From Niveispirillum irakense DSM 11586 (GTDB lineage: Bacteria > Pseudomonadota > Alphaproteobacteria > Azospirillales > Azospirillaceae), in contig NZ_AUCG01000022.1 in the NCBI RefSeq assembly GCF_000429645.1, positions 333,994 through 397,993 on the forward strand: a DNA stretch of 64,000 nucleotides, written 5' to 3'. Numbering within the stretch: the stretch's first letter is position 1; each line of letters opens with the position of its first letter. Of the stretch, positions 37,895 to 46,500 are shown piece by piece. Made by a program: the position numbers and the translations under genes. The notes under the pieces are model-generated. The model made no database searches and was not told where the DNA came from. It saw only the letters and a list, made by a program, of their open reading frames with translations.

Positions 37895-39883
37895 TCACTC
37901 AATCACCGGCCCGCCGCGCTGCCGCCCGAAGTTCCAGGTCACGCCATCCCCGCTGACGATCCCTGACACAGGCTGCCCAAGATGCCGGTCCAGCACAGGC
38001 CGCCAAGGCACCAGGGTGAAGTCCCGGCTGCGCTCGATCAGGGCCAGCTTTTCGCTGGCAAGAGTCACGGTCCGGCGATAGGTACCCTCGACAGGTTGGC
38101 CACGGGAGAGGCTGGCATAAGGGAGACCCAACTCGTCAGACAGTTGGCCAGCAACCCGCAGCAGCTCCCGCCGCCGCAGGGTCGCCAGCGGGTCGGCGCG
38201 GTAGAAGGTTCGGCCTTGTTCCTCGCGGGCCAGATCCTCGACCATCAGCCATTGCCGCCGACGGTCCTGGGCGTCGCGGACCTCATGGCCGAAACCAGCA
38301 TCGCGCAGCGGCGCTGGGTTGCTGGCAACCAACTCGCGGTCCAGCCAGGTGGCACCGTCGGTGGTGATCTGCTGATCCAGTGGCAGGGTGGAGAGAACCC
38401 GAACGGTGACCGGGTTGAACCGGGCCTGGGTGCGTTCATAGTCGGCAACGTGGTCCAGGTGGTCGGGTTGGATGATCCAGGTGCCGTCCGGTTCGCGGGT
38501 GACGGCGTTGGTCAGACGGCGCATCGCCTCCAGCCGCCGGACATGGGCGTCGGCATAGGCTTCACTGGCTGTGGGATCGTGGCGCAGGTGGATGTCGATG
38601 CTGTATCGGCCATTATTGGCCGCTGCGATGTCCATGATACGTCGGTCCATCGGACGAGGATCGGTAGCACGCGGTTCCACACGGAGGATGCTGCCGACAG
38701 GCGTTGGCTCCGTGGCGTCGCCCTTGCCGATATCGACATAATGGGTGCGCCCATCGGTGGCGTCGATGATCAGATAGTGGCGGTCATTCACCTCGTCCGA
38801 CAGGCCGCGCGCGACGACACGGCCGGTGAGAGGTGGAGCGTTGGCGGCACCGGGATCATGGATGATGAGGTCATTCGGCGTGCGGGTCAGGTTCTGCGCG
38901 GCCAGTTCCCGATGCAGGGTCTTGATGATATCGCCGCGCTCGCCCATGCGGTGCAGGGTGGTTTCCAGGTCAGGATCGAGCCGCCATTGACCAGCGCCCA
39001 GGTCCTCGGCCAGACCCAACCGCTCCAGCTTGCACAGACGGCCCGTGCGCAGAGCCTGCTGAAACGGGTCCAGGTCGCTTCCTGATACCAGTTGATCTGG
39101 CCCCCGGTCCCACAGCAGACGCCGGTCCAGGCCGGTGAACCGTTCCTGTTCCACCTCCCGGCGCAGCTTTTCCTGGACCTCGAGGTCGGTACGGGGACCT
39201 AGGTCCAGGCTGACGATCTCAGCGGCGCGTTCGCGCATGCCCTGGGACAGATATTCCCGCGCGATGATCAGGTCTTTGCCGCGGTCATCTTTCCCCCTGA
39301 CGATGACGTGGCTGTGCGGATGGCCAGTATTGTGGTGGTCGACCGCCACCCAATCGAGCCGTGTGTCCAAGTCCTGTTCCATCTGCACCATCAGGCGGCG
39401 GACAAGGGGCTTCAGATCGCCATACTGGTCGCCATCTTCCGCCGAGACGATGAAACGGAACTGGTGGCGGTCGCCGTCGGCGCGGTCGAGGAATGCCTGT
39501 CCGTCCAGTTTGTCCTGGTCGGCACCATAGAGCTGGCCCGCCTGTCCCTCACGGGTCACACCATCGCGCTGAATATAGCGCAGATGGGCACGGGCACCGG
39601 CCATGCCCTTGCCCGCCAGTTTGACGATCCGGGATTTGATGATCACACGCCGCTGCCGCCAGGCGGCGAACTGGTCGCGCGACGCCAGCACCCGGCCCAC
39701 ACCGGCACCACGCCCGATGCGGCTGCCATCGAAACGACCGGACCGTCGGGTGAAACTCAGCGGCCCACCCCTGGCCAGAACGGTGGCCGGCAGCACCCGG
39801 TTCAGGAAGCGTTTGCCCCGCCGCCCGGAGGCGCTGCGCATGCGGCCCAAACGGGGGCGGAAATCATGATCATCGCCGAACAT
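37895..39883 (-). CDS. VirD2-like relaxase with DUF3363
   Basis: A 662-residue relaxase. Start ATG 39883 has GGGAGAG upstream. The N-terminal basic region is followed by a tyrosine-bearing motif (HLRYIQRDGV, near residue 101) and the metal-binding histidine motif HHNTGHPHSHVIVRG near residue 183, typical of MOB-P/VirD2 relaxases. The C-terminal half matches DUF3363 of alphaproteobacterial element relaxases. The protein nicks oriT and leads the strand into the recipient. A MOB-P-type nick site lies about 150 bases upstream of the gene. Confidence 0.9.
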   Translation of the reverse strand: MFGDDHDFRPRLGRMRSASGRRGKRFLNRVLPATVLARGGPLSFTRRSGRFDGSRIGRGAGVGRVLASRDQFAAWRQRRVIIKSRIVKLAGKGMAGARAHLRYIQRDGVTREGQAGQLYGADQDKLDGQAFLDRADGDRHQFRFIVSAEDGDQYGDLKPLVRRLMVQMEQDLDTRLDWVAVDHHNTGHPHSHVIVRGKDDRGKDLIIAREYLSQGMRERAAEIVSLDLGPRTDLEVQEKLRREVEQERFTGLDRRLLWDRGPDQLVSGSDLDPFQQALRTGRLCKLERLGLAEDLGAGQWRLDPDLETTLHRMGERGDIIKTLHRELAAQNLTRTPNDLIIHDPGAANAPPLTGRVVARGLSDEVNDRHYLIIDATDGRTHYVDIGKGDATEPTPVGSILRVEPRATDPRPMDRRIMDIAAANNGRYSIDIHLRHDPTASEAYADAHVRRLEAMRRLTNAVTREPDGTWIIQPDHLDHVADYERTQARFNPVTVRVLSTLPLDQQITTDGATWLDRELVASNPAPLRDAGFGHEVRDAQDRRRQWLMVEDLAREEQGRTFYRADPLATLRRRELLRVAGQLSDELGLPYASLSRGQPVEGTYRRTVTLASEKLALIERSRDFTLVPWRPVLDRHLGQPVSGIVSGDGVTWNFGRQRGGPVIE

Positions 39884-39931
39884 CGCGGTCTCTCCCGATC
39901 CGAGGTTGGCAAAGTGGCCCTGGGCCGGGTT

Positions 39932-40040
39932 GGTGCCAGAATGGCACCGGTCCCGCCGCCCTGGCGCCACCGCAGGGCCCCAAAAAGGATGTGCAGACAG
40001 GGGGTTACGGGGGCGCTGGCGCCACCGTTTTATCTTGCCC
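39932..40040 (+). other. oriT: Putative origin of transfer (oriT)
   Basis: The stretch upstream of the relaxase gene holds a TATCTTGCCC sequence at 40031-40040, matching the MOB-P nick consensus YATCYTG/Y with the nick expected after 40037 on the plus strand. Just 5' lies the inverted repeat GGCGC-TG-GCGCC (40012-40023). Further 5' is GGTGCCA-GAA-TGGCACC (39932-39948). CTGGCGCCACCG occurs twice (39961-39972 and 40016-40027). An inverted repeat about eight bases before the nick is the IncP arrangement. Confidence 0.65.
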
Positions 40041-40146
40041 TACAGCACCCCTGATCAGCACCCGCGCTTATCCACGCCCTTCTACGCCCTCATGCTGGAA
40101 AGAAAGGGAGCGACGGCCTGAACCGCCGCTCCCGGATCAGCGCCGC

Positions 40147-40512
40147 CTATCGACAGATGGCGCTCTGGAAGGCCTTCTCGGCGGCGTCGCGCGTCGTATA
40201 GGCACGCTGACGGGTCATGAAATGCAGACGTTCATCGCCATCAACAACGCAGCTGGCGACGATGAATTCACTGCGGAAATGGCTCAGGATCAGGATGCAG
40301 TGCAGGCCTTCTGCACCGTCATCATCGCCCATCCATTCGCCCAGATAATGCTCCTGGAAGCGGCCATCCCAGATGAATTCGGGACGTTCGGCGCTGATAA
40401 AACGCTCGACATTGGCCATCAATCCGTCGCTGCCGAACTCGGTCCGGACGTCATCGACAAGGGCGTCGAAACGGTCGATCGCGGCCTGGGGATGCGCTGC
40501 AATGAACGACAT
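40147..40512 (-). CDS. Unknown small element protein A
   Basis: A 121-residue soluble protein starting at ATG 40512 with a strong GGAGG site eight bases upstream. I do not recognise the family. It opens MSFIAAHPQAAIDRFDALVDD, has a middle part rich in aromatic residues, and ends AYTTRDAAEKAFQSAICR. It has no membrane segments or signal. Its upstream region is a long structured leader duplicated before the next small gene at 40799-41074, so both may be regulated in the same way. It lies between oriT and the transfer-protein genes traF and the transglycosylase. Confidence 0.7.
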   Translation of the reverse strand: MSFIAAHPQAAIDRFDALVDDVRTEFGSDGLMANVERFISAERPEFIWDGRFQEHYLGEWMGDDDGAEGLHCILILSHFRSEFIVASCVVDGDERLHFMTRQRAYTTRDAAEKAFQSAICR

Positions 40513-40520
40513 TGGAACCT

Positions 40521-40712
40521 CCGTTGCTGGCGTCCTCCTGATCGAGGACGAGGTTCCCGTCCAGCCGAAGAGGGGCCGGTCAAGGACGCCGAAGGCGCCG
40601 CAGCGCGGGGCGCGGGGGAGCCAAAATGCCTAGCATTTTGGGGGGACCGCGCATCCTTGACGGGCCCCGCTGCCCGGCTGGTACGATGAGCGGACCGAGA
40701 TGAGAACCCCCT
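40521..40712 (-). repeat. Structured leader, copy 1 of a duplicated element
   Basis: Read on the minus strand, this is a GC-rich leader ending just before the start region of the gene at 40512. It contains GTCAAGGA (plus 40579-40586) pairing with TCCTTGAC (40654-40661), outer pairing GGGGCC/GGCCCC, an inner perfect hairpin CCAAAATGC/GCATTTTGG (40621-40641), and a last small hairpin around GTCCTCGATCAGGAGGAC (plus 40531-40550). Most of it recurs at 41075-41243 before another small gene. It could be an attenuator, a riboswitch-like element or an RNA gene. Confidence 0.6.
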
Positions 40713-40798
40713 CCCCCGCCGCATTCAGGGGCCAGATCAGGGATACTGGAAGACCTTAGAAAAGGGAGCGGCATCCGATGGACACCGCTCCCGCCACG

Positions 40799-41074
40799 CT
40801 ATGCCGTCAGAAGCGTCAGCCGCTTCTGGGCGGCCAAGGTCTCCATAGCCAAAGGGTCCTGACGGACCTGATCCTGAAGCTGACAGCCCCTGTCCCACGG
40901 CCCGATATTCTCGATGGGATCATCGGCTGATCCGACATACATCGGTGCCTGATTGCGGATGCGGATGGCCTGCTCCAGACTTTCAATAAGGGCAAAGGCG
41001 TCGCGGCGTTGACGCCAATAGGCATCGGTTCCACGGATTGGCGCGGTCGTCTCGGTCACCATAATCTGCTCCAT
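40799..41074 (-). CDS. Unknown small element protein B
   Basis: A 91-residue soluble protein. ATG 41074 is preferred since GAGGGGGACG lies about ten bases upstream; the frame extends to 41092. It has a central helix (AYWRQRRDAFALIESLEQAIRIRNQ), an acidic middle and ends AAQKRLTLLTA. No family is recognised. Its leader is a near copy of that of the gene at 40512. The pairing of unlike proteins with like leaders suggests common control rather than gene duplication. Confidence 0.65.
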   Translation of the reverse strand: MEQIMVTETTAPIRGTDAYWRQRRDAFALIESLEQAIRIRNQAPMYVGSADDPIENIGPWDRGCQLQDQVRQDPLAMETLAAQKRLTLLTA

Positions 41075-41243
41075 CGCTGTCGTCCCCCTCATCGAGGACA
41101 GCGCCTGGCATCAGCCGGAGCGGGGCCGGTCAAGGAGGCCGCAGGCACCGCGAAGCGGGGCGCGGGGGAGCCGGGGGACCGCGCATCCTTGACGGGTCCT
41201 GCACCTCGGCTGGTACGATGGGCGGACTGAGATGAAGTCCCCC
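41075..41243 (-). repeat. Structured leader, copy 2 of a duplicated element
   Basis: This copy shares with 40521-40712 the long conserved blocks around GGGGCCGGTCAAGGA, GCGGGGCGCGGGGGAGCC, ACCGCGCATCCTTGACGGG and GGCTGGTACGATG. It keeps the GTCAAGGA/TCCTTGAC pair (41129-41136, 41186-41193) but lacks the inner AAAATGC hairpin. At its 3' end (minus strand) GTCCTCGATGAGGGGGAC forms a hairpin that includes the ribosome binding site of the gene at 41074. Confidence 0.6.
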
Positions 41244-41254
41244 TGCTCAACCGT

Positions 41255-41809
41255 CTATCGCCCCGGTCCCCGACGCTTGGACAGCGGTGCGAAAAGACGG
41301 CGGTCAGGGCTGTTCAACGGCACGAACAGCCCACTGGTGCCGCCTGCTGGCAATCCCAATCTGGCGTCGAGTTTTCCCAGATAGGCCTGGGTTTCAGCTG
41401 GCAATGACACACCATCGCGGAGGTGAGATTCATAACGCGCGGGCTCTGCATTGTAGGCGGCGAAGAGGCCCTGATAGCCGAAGCGGTTGCGCATTTCGGC
41501 AAGGTACGCGCTGCCCGCCATGACGTTGGCGGCAGGGTCCAGGACATCGCCCTGGATGCCATACCGGTCGCGCATTTCGGCCCAGGTGTCCGGCATCAAT
41601 TGCATCAGGCCCAGCGCGCCCTTGACCGATACGGCATTGGCATCACCAGCGCTTTCCGCCTTGATGACGGCCTTGATCCAGTCCTGTGGTAGGTTGAAAC
41701 GATGGGCAGCGGCGGTCACCGCGGTATCGTAAGACGCACCATCTGCAACCCCGGCAACCGACGTGGCCAGTAGCGCGAAGGCCAGCCCGGTCGCTTTCAG
41801 CGCAGCCAT
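41255..41809 (-). CDS. Lytic transglycosylase of the conjugation system
   Basis: A 184-residue secreted protein with a signal peptide (about residues 1-24). The SLT domain shows the catalytic Glu52 in AVIKAESAGD, then SVKGALGLMQLMPDTW, the NVMAGSAYLAEM segment and FAAYNAEPARY. The enzyme cuts peptidoglycan to let the mating apparatus cross the wall, like TrbN or VirB1. ATG 41809 overlaps traF by 13 bases. The C-terminal tail is basic. Confidence 0.9.
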   Translation of the reverse strand: MAALKATGLAFALLATSVAGVADGASYDTAVTAAAHRFNLPQDWIKAVIKAESAGDANAVSVKGALGLMQLMPDTWAEMRDRYGIQGDVLDPAANVMAGSAYLAEMRNRFGYQGLFAAYNAEPARYESHLRDGVSLPAETQAYLGKLDARLGLPAGGTSGLFVPLNSPDRRLFAPLSKRRGPGR

Positions 41810-42363
41810 AGTGGCACCAGCCGACCGATGACATGCACCGACGACAGCGGCCCGAAATAGCGGCCATCCAGGGATTCTGCCGCTGGCATCAGGAACAGGA
41901 TTTCTCCTGCCGACAATACCCGGCAGCCCTGCCACCAGGGCAACGGACGGCCCGCCCTGTCGGCCTTCTGACGCACGGCGACCGTATCGCCATTGATGGT
42001 GATGACGTCCCCCTTGGTGCAGACGTGATCCCCGCCCATGGCCGCCACCTGCTTGATCAACGGCACACCGCGCGGCAGATAGCTCCGCCGCGCCGCCATC
42101 TCGGCAATGCTCTCCGGCGGTGTTATCAGGGCCAAATCGCCAGGACGAAGGCGGGTTTCCGGCAGCACAAGATAGAGGCCGATGGGTGCAGAGGCGCTGC
42201 TGTTCCAGACAAGGATCGGTAAGGGGCGAGCCAGTACCGAAAAGCCCACCGCAGCCAGGGCAACACCTGCCAGCAACAACGCCCGGCGGCGTGACGCCCG
42301 AGACAAGCGGCGACGCGATGGGCGGCGGGGCGATTTCTGTTGCGACATCGGGGCGCAAGTCAT
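41797..42363 (-). CDS. traF: TraF-type S26 peptidase
   Basis: A 188-residue membrane-anchored serine peptidase of the TraF/S26 type. The N-terminus is basic with one membrane helix (about residues 28-45). The nucleophile is Ser58 (SAPIGLYLV) and the general base Lys104 (GVPLIKQVAAM). The gene ends with a YFGPLSSVHVIGRLVPLW segment. In Trb systems TraF processes and cyclises the TrbC pilin. ATG 42363 overlaps the stop of the helix-turn-helix gene; ATG 42348 is an alternative start. Confidence 0.9.
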   Translation of the reverse strand: MTCAPMSQQKSPRRPSRRRLSRASRRRALLLAGVALAAVGFSVLARPLPILVWNSSASAPIGLYLVLPETRLRPGDLALITPPESIAEMAARRSYLPRGVPLIKQVAAMGGDHVCTKGDVITINGDTVAVRQKADRAGRPLPWWQGCRVLSAGEILFLMPAAESLDGRYFGPLSSVHVIGRLVPLWLR

Positions 42364-42599
42364 GACGCATCCCCCTTGTCGGAGGTGCTGTCGCGCCGCT
42401 CCCCCACTGACCAGGCATCCAGGTCATCAATGTGGTACCGGACATAGCGCCCGTGCTTGCGAAAGCGTGGCCCGCCGCCCGTCAGGCGCATCTTCTCCAG
42501 CGTCCGATGCGACAGGCCGATATAGAACGCGGCCTGTGCCGTGTTGAGAAACGGGCTGCCTTTGCGGGCTTTTGCCGCCCGATTGACCTCATCCTCCAT
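42360..42599 (-). CDS. Small helix-turn-helix protein (AlpA/excisionase-like)
   Basis: A 79-residue DNA-binding protein starting at ATG 42599 with AGGAG upstream. The MerR/AlpA-like winged helix-turn-helix is seen in FLNTAQAAFYIGLSHRTLEKM followed by GPRFRKHGRYVRYHIDDLDAW. Such genes sit before traF in many alphaproteobacterial elements and may regulate transfer or excision. Which of these applies here cannot be read from sequence. Confidence 0.82.
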   Translation of the reverse strand: MEDEVNRAAKARKGSPFLNTAQAAFYIGLSHRTLEKMRLTGGGPRFRKHGRYVRYHIDDLDAWSVGERRDSTSDKGDAS

Positions 42600-42732
42600 C
42601 TCACCGCTCCTCGGGTGACAGCGGCGGGGATCGCCGCAGATGGGGCGAGCATGGCGAACGGGGGCGTGGTTGCGGACGCTCGCAAATCCATCCCCTGGAT
42701 TTCCGATCCCCCTCCCCATGAACAGGCGAAAG

Positions 42733-42761
42733 GCCCCGTCCCGGCGGTGCCGGAACGGGGC
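42733..42761 (-). terminator. Hairpin after DUF736 gene
   Basis: GCCCCGTCCCGGC and GCCGGAACGGGGC form a 13-base-pair stem with one mismatch and a three-base loop, 15 bases after the DUF736 stop at 42776 on the minus strand. The following CCTTTC is only a weak U-run. It probably separates DUF736 from the downstream helix-turn-helix-traF-transglycosylase operon. Confidence 0.55.
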
Positions 42762-42775
42762 TGAAAAGGCCGGGA

Positions 42776-43114
42776 TCAGCGGTCGCGGGGCTCCCACAGG
42801 GCGATATGGGTGCTGCCGTCATCGGCCGGATGTTCCAGCTTGACGAGGCGGGCACGCACCCAGTGGGGACCGAATTCCGGGGCAGCAACCTTGAGATTCA
42901 GGTAGGTTTCGCCGCTGGATTTGGCGATCTGGGACCAGCCGGCACCGACCTCGTAGCGCTGGCCGTTGCCGGCAAAGACGCGGTGGTCGGGGGCATTGTC
43001 GGACAGCTTGGTCACCGGAACGATGGTGAGCGAAGCGGTGACGTTGAGGGTCTTGAGGACGCCCGAGAAGCTGCCGTCGTCGAGCTTGGTGAAGGTGCCG
43101 AGGGTGATGGCCAT
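42776..43114 (-). CDS. DUF736 family protein, second copy
   Basis: A 112-residue protein starting at ATG 43114 with AGGAGA upstream. The DUF736 features ITLGTFTKLDDGSFSGVLKTLNV, RYEVGAGWSQIAK and YLNLKVAAPEF are clear. It is a distant paralogue of the gene at 15431-15748. It stands alone with a long structured leader (hairpin at 43230-43335) and its own terminator-like hairpin. The function of the family is unknown. Confidence 0.85.
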   Translation of the reverse strand: MAITLGTFTKLDDGSFSGVLKTLNVTASLTIVPVTKLSDNAPDHRVFAGNGQRYEVGAGWSQIAKSSGETYLNLKVAAPEFGPHWVRARLVKLEHPADDGSTHIALWEPRDR

Positions 43115-43229
43115 GATCTGTCTCCTACGCTGCGGTCGCGGGACCATCCCCGCGATGTCCCCGGCGTCAGAGACCGCAAAGGTGACCAGTGCCACCCGAG
43201 CAAAGCGAAGGGCCGCAACGCAGTGGAGG

Positions 43230-43335
43230 ACCCTGGGGTGGAGAAAATTTGTTCCGCGCGGAATGCCGGAACCGGGGCCCCGCCCCATCGGCGGGGTGGT
43301 TCCGGCAGGGGAAATTTTCTCCTATCCCCAGGGTT
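43230..43335 (-). promoter_or_regulatory. Triple-nested hairpin in leader of DUF736 gene
   Basis: Three inverted repeats are nested here. The outer one pairs 43230-43251 with 43311-43335 (core CCCTGGGG, GGAGAAAATTT against AAATTTTCTCC, CCCCAGGG). The middle one pairs GCCGGAACC (43265-43273) with GGTTCCGGC (43298-43306). The inner one pairs CCCCGCC (43278-43284) with GGCGGGG (43290-43296). The whole lies about 115 bases upstream of the DUF736 start on the same strand. A regulatory RNA leader, a replication signal or a protein-binding cruciform are all possible. Confidence 0.6.
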
Positions 43336-43560
43336 GGCGCGGGCACCGCGGGCTCTACGCCAACAGGAGGACAGCGGGGATGGGGCTGTGATTGCGGGCG
43401 GAAGGGAGGCGGTCAAGGCCAACAGTTGGCAAAGATGCCACCGGCTCTTTCGGCGAAAGCACGAGAAAAGATAGAGCCCAGCTCTGTCACCTCCGCCGCA
43501 ATCGGGACGGAAAGATGCAGATCGGAAGACTCGGCCAGTGCGTGGCAGCAACTGGCCCGG
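43336..43560. other. Non-coding stretch between hairpin and hsdR
   Basis: No convincing gene. This stretch should hold the promoter of the DUF736 leader and the end of the hsdR transcript (hsdR stop at 43561). AACAGGAGGACAG at 43362-43374 resembles a ribosome binding site on the plus strand, but the frame behind it has no coding sense. Confidence 0.4.
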
Positions 43561-46500
43561 TCAGTGCATTGTCGGCTGCCGTTCATAGACAAACCGGAAG
43601 GTATCCTGAACCTTTCGCTCCCAGATATCCTGGATGAAGGCCTCGGGCAGCTTGTCCAGCTCTTCCTCGATGGCGATACGCACCTGATCCCGCATCGACG
43701 GTTTGCGCCACCAGTCCAGGATCGCCGTCTCCCGTTTCAGCCGGGCCAGCAGGTCGCGGGCCACCCGCTTTACCTGCACGATTTCCGCCCGCGACAATGT
43801 CGGCCCCGGCTTGACCAACAGGTCGAACACGGCCAGTTCATCCTCGCTCAACTGCTCCCGCGCGGAGCGGCGGGTTTCCTCATCCAGTTCGCGCACAAAG
43901 TCCAGCAGCCGGTCGAACAGCTCGTCCAGCGACACGGTGTTGGCATTATAGTCAGCGATAAGCTGTTCCAGCTTGTCGGCCAGATCGCGGCGGGAAGGGT
44001 TGGCCGCCGCCATTTCCGCCACCTTGGCGCGCGCGGCGGCGATCAGCGCTTCGGCCTTGCTACGCCGGTTACTACCGGAAAGTTTGCCGGCCAGTTTCTC
44101 AAAATCAATGGAAGACAGGTCGAACAGTTCATCCAGATCGTCGGCACCGCGCACCGGCACCTCGATGTCGATCCCGGCGATGGACCGTTCGATCAGGGCC
44201 GCGATCTCCGCGCGCACGCGGGCCAGTTCGGCGGGATCGGGGCGGATGCTGGCCCGGATCGTATCGGCCACGATGCTGACCGCCGCCACATCGCGGGTGA
44301 AATCTGACGCCGCTTCGTCGGGCAGGATGGCCTTATAGAGACGCAGGATCAGGCTGGCCTGCGCCAGGAAGGCCTGACGGCGGTTTTCCGGGTGGATCAG
44401 GGCATCGGCCGCCGCCTTCACCCGTGCCAGCCGGTCCAGCTTGCTGGCGGTCCAGATGGCGTCCAGGCCGGCCCCGGCGGCAGATGCCAGCAGGCGGACG
44501 ACCGACAGCTTGTCGCGCAGCACCGCCACCAAGGCGGCCTTATCCTCAATCGGGCGGTCATCGCCACCGCCTTGTTTGGGCCGGGCATAGAGCGCCAGGG
44601 CCTTTTGCAGATTGGCGAACACCCCGACATAATCGACGATCAGCCCGGCTTCCTTCCCCGGCGCGCGACGGTTGGCCCGCGCGATGGTCTGCATCAGGGT
44701 GTGATTGCGCATCGGCTTGTCGATATAGATGGTCGAACAGGTCGGCACATCAAAGCCGGTGATCCACATGGCGCAGACAAACACCAGGCGCAGCGGATGG
44801 TCCGGTTTCTTGAAATCCGCGTCCAGATCGCCCGCCTGCATCCGCGCCCGATGCGGCCGGATATCCAGCCCGCGCGCAGCCAGTTCCGCCACTTCGTTCT
44901 GACCCTGGCTGACAATCACCGCCATGTCGGTTTCCCGCAGCCAGGCCAGATTGTCGGCGATGGGTGCCTGCTGATCCGCCGGGGCATGGGCCAGCTTCGC
45001 CGCCTCCGCCGTGATCAATGCGTCCCAATGTTTGCGGACCAGATCATGCATCTGCACCGCCGTGGCCTTGTCGATCCCCACCACCATGGCCTTGCCACGA
45101 TAACCCCGGCCGGCAAAATGGCGCACCAGATCGGCGGCGATCTTGTCCAGCCGGTCGGGGTTGGTGATCAACTGGTACAGCGTCCCCAGCGACCGGCCAA
45201 GCTGGCGTTCCTGATCCTCATCCAGGGCGGCATCGTCGATAATGTCCTGCAGCTCCTCCTTGAAGCTGTCATTGATGATATGCACCTCCGGCACCCGCTT
45301 TTCATAATAAAGCGGCACCGTCGCCTCATCCTCCACCGACTGCCCGAAATCATAAATGGAGACATAGTCGCCAAACACTTCGCGCGTCGGCTGGTCGCCT
45401 TCCATCAAGGGCGTGCCGGTAAAGCCCAGGAAGGCGGCGTTGGGCAGGGCGCGGCGCAGGTTCAGGGCCAGTTGGTCATATTGGCTGCGGTGCGCCTCAT
45501 CGGTGATGACGATGATGTCGGACCGGTCGGACAGGCGCGGATAGACCTCCCCCTTGCCGGCGGTGGAGAATTTCTGGATCAGGGTGAAGATATAGCGTTC
45601 ATCCCCGCGCAGCAGCTGTTTCAGATGCTCCCGGTCATGGGCCTGCACGGCCTCCAGGTCCTTCTTCACGGCCCCGGCGGCGGCATAGGTGGCGGATATC
45701 TGGTCGTCCAGTTCCGTGCGGTCGGTCAGGATAACAAAGGTCCAGTTGCCCGGCAGGGTGCGATGGATCTTTTCCGTGAAGAACAGCATGGACAGGCTTT
45801 TGCCGCTGCCCTGCGTATGCCAGAACACGCCCAGCCGCGCGGCCTCACGCGGGGCCGGCTGGCCCGCCAGGGGCGTGCGCAGGGCCATCAGGCGAGCCAC
45901 GGCCTTGTTGACGCCCAGATATTGGTGGTTCTGGGCGATCTTCTTCACCAGCCCGCCCGGCGTCTCCTCAAACGCCGTGAAATTCTCGATCAGGTCCAGC
46001 AGCCGGTCGGGCGTACAGGCGGCGCGGATGGCGGTTTCCAGGCCGGGGCGCGGTTCCTCCCCCTCATCCGCCACCCGTTTCCAGGGCTTGAAATGGCCGA
46101 ACTCGCCATGGCTGGCGCCGATCACCGCCTCCATCCCGTTGGACAGCAGGGTGATGCCGTTGAAATCGAACAGGCGCGGGATCGTGTCGCGGTAATCGCG
46201 CAAATTCTCATCAAACGCCGCGCGCAGGGGCCGCCCCAGCCCCTTCAGCTCCGCAAACAGCAACGGAATGCCGTTGACGAAGCCGACCAGATCGGCCCGC
46301 CTTTCCCACAGGTCACTGGCAAACCACACCTGCCGGGCCAGCAGGAAATCATTGGCGGTGGGGCAGCGCCAGTCGATCAGGCGCACCAACTCATCCACCA
46401 TCTCCCCCTGCGGGCCGCGCGTGCGCACGGGAACGCCATCGCGCAGCAGGCGCCAGACCTCCCGGTTGGCGGCCACCGGGTCCATGGCGGATCGGTCGCG

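Noticed and set aside
37982..39085. A 367-codon plus-strand frame
   Set aside because: It is antisense to the relaxase gene, which has clear family motifs and a ribosome binding site.
40621..40641. The CCAAAATGC/GCATTTTGG hairpin as a stand-alone terminator
   Set aside because: It lies inside the leader of a gene read in the same direction and has no T-run after it; it is better treated as part of the structured leader.
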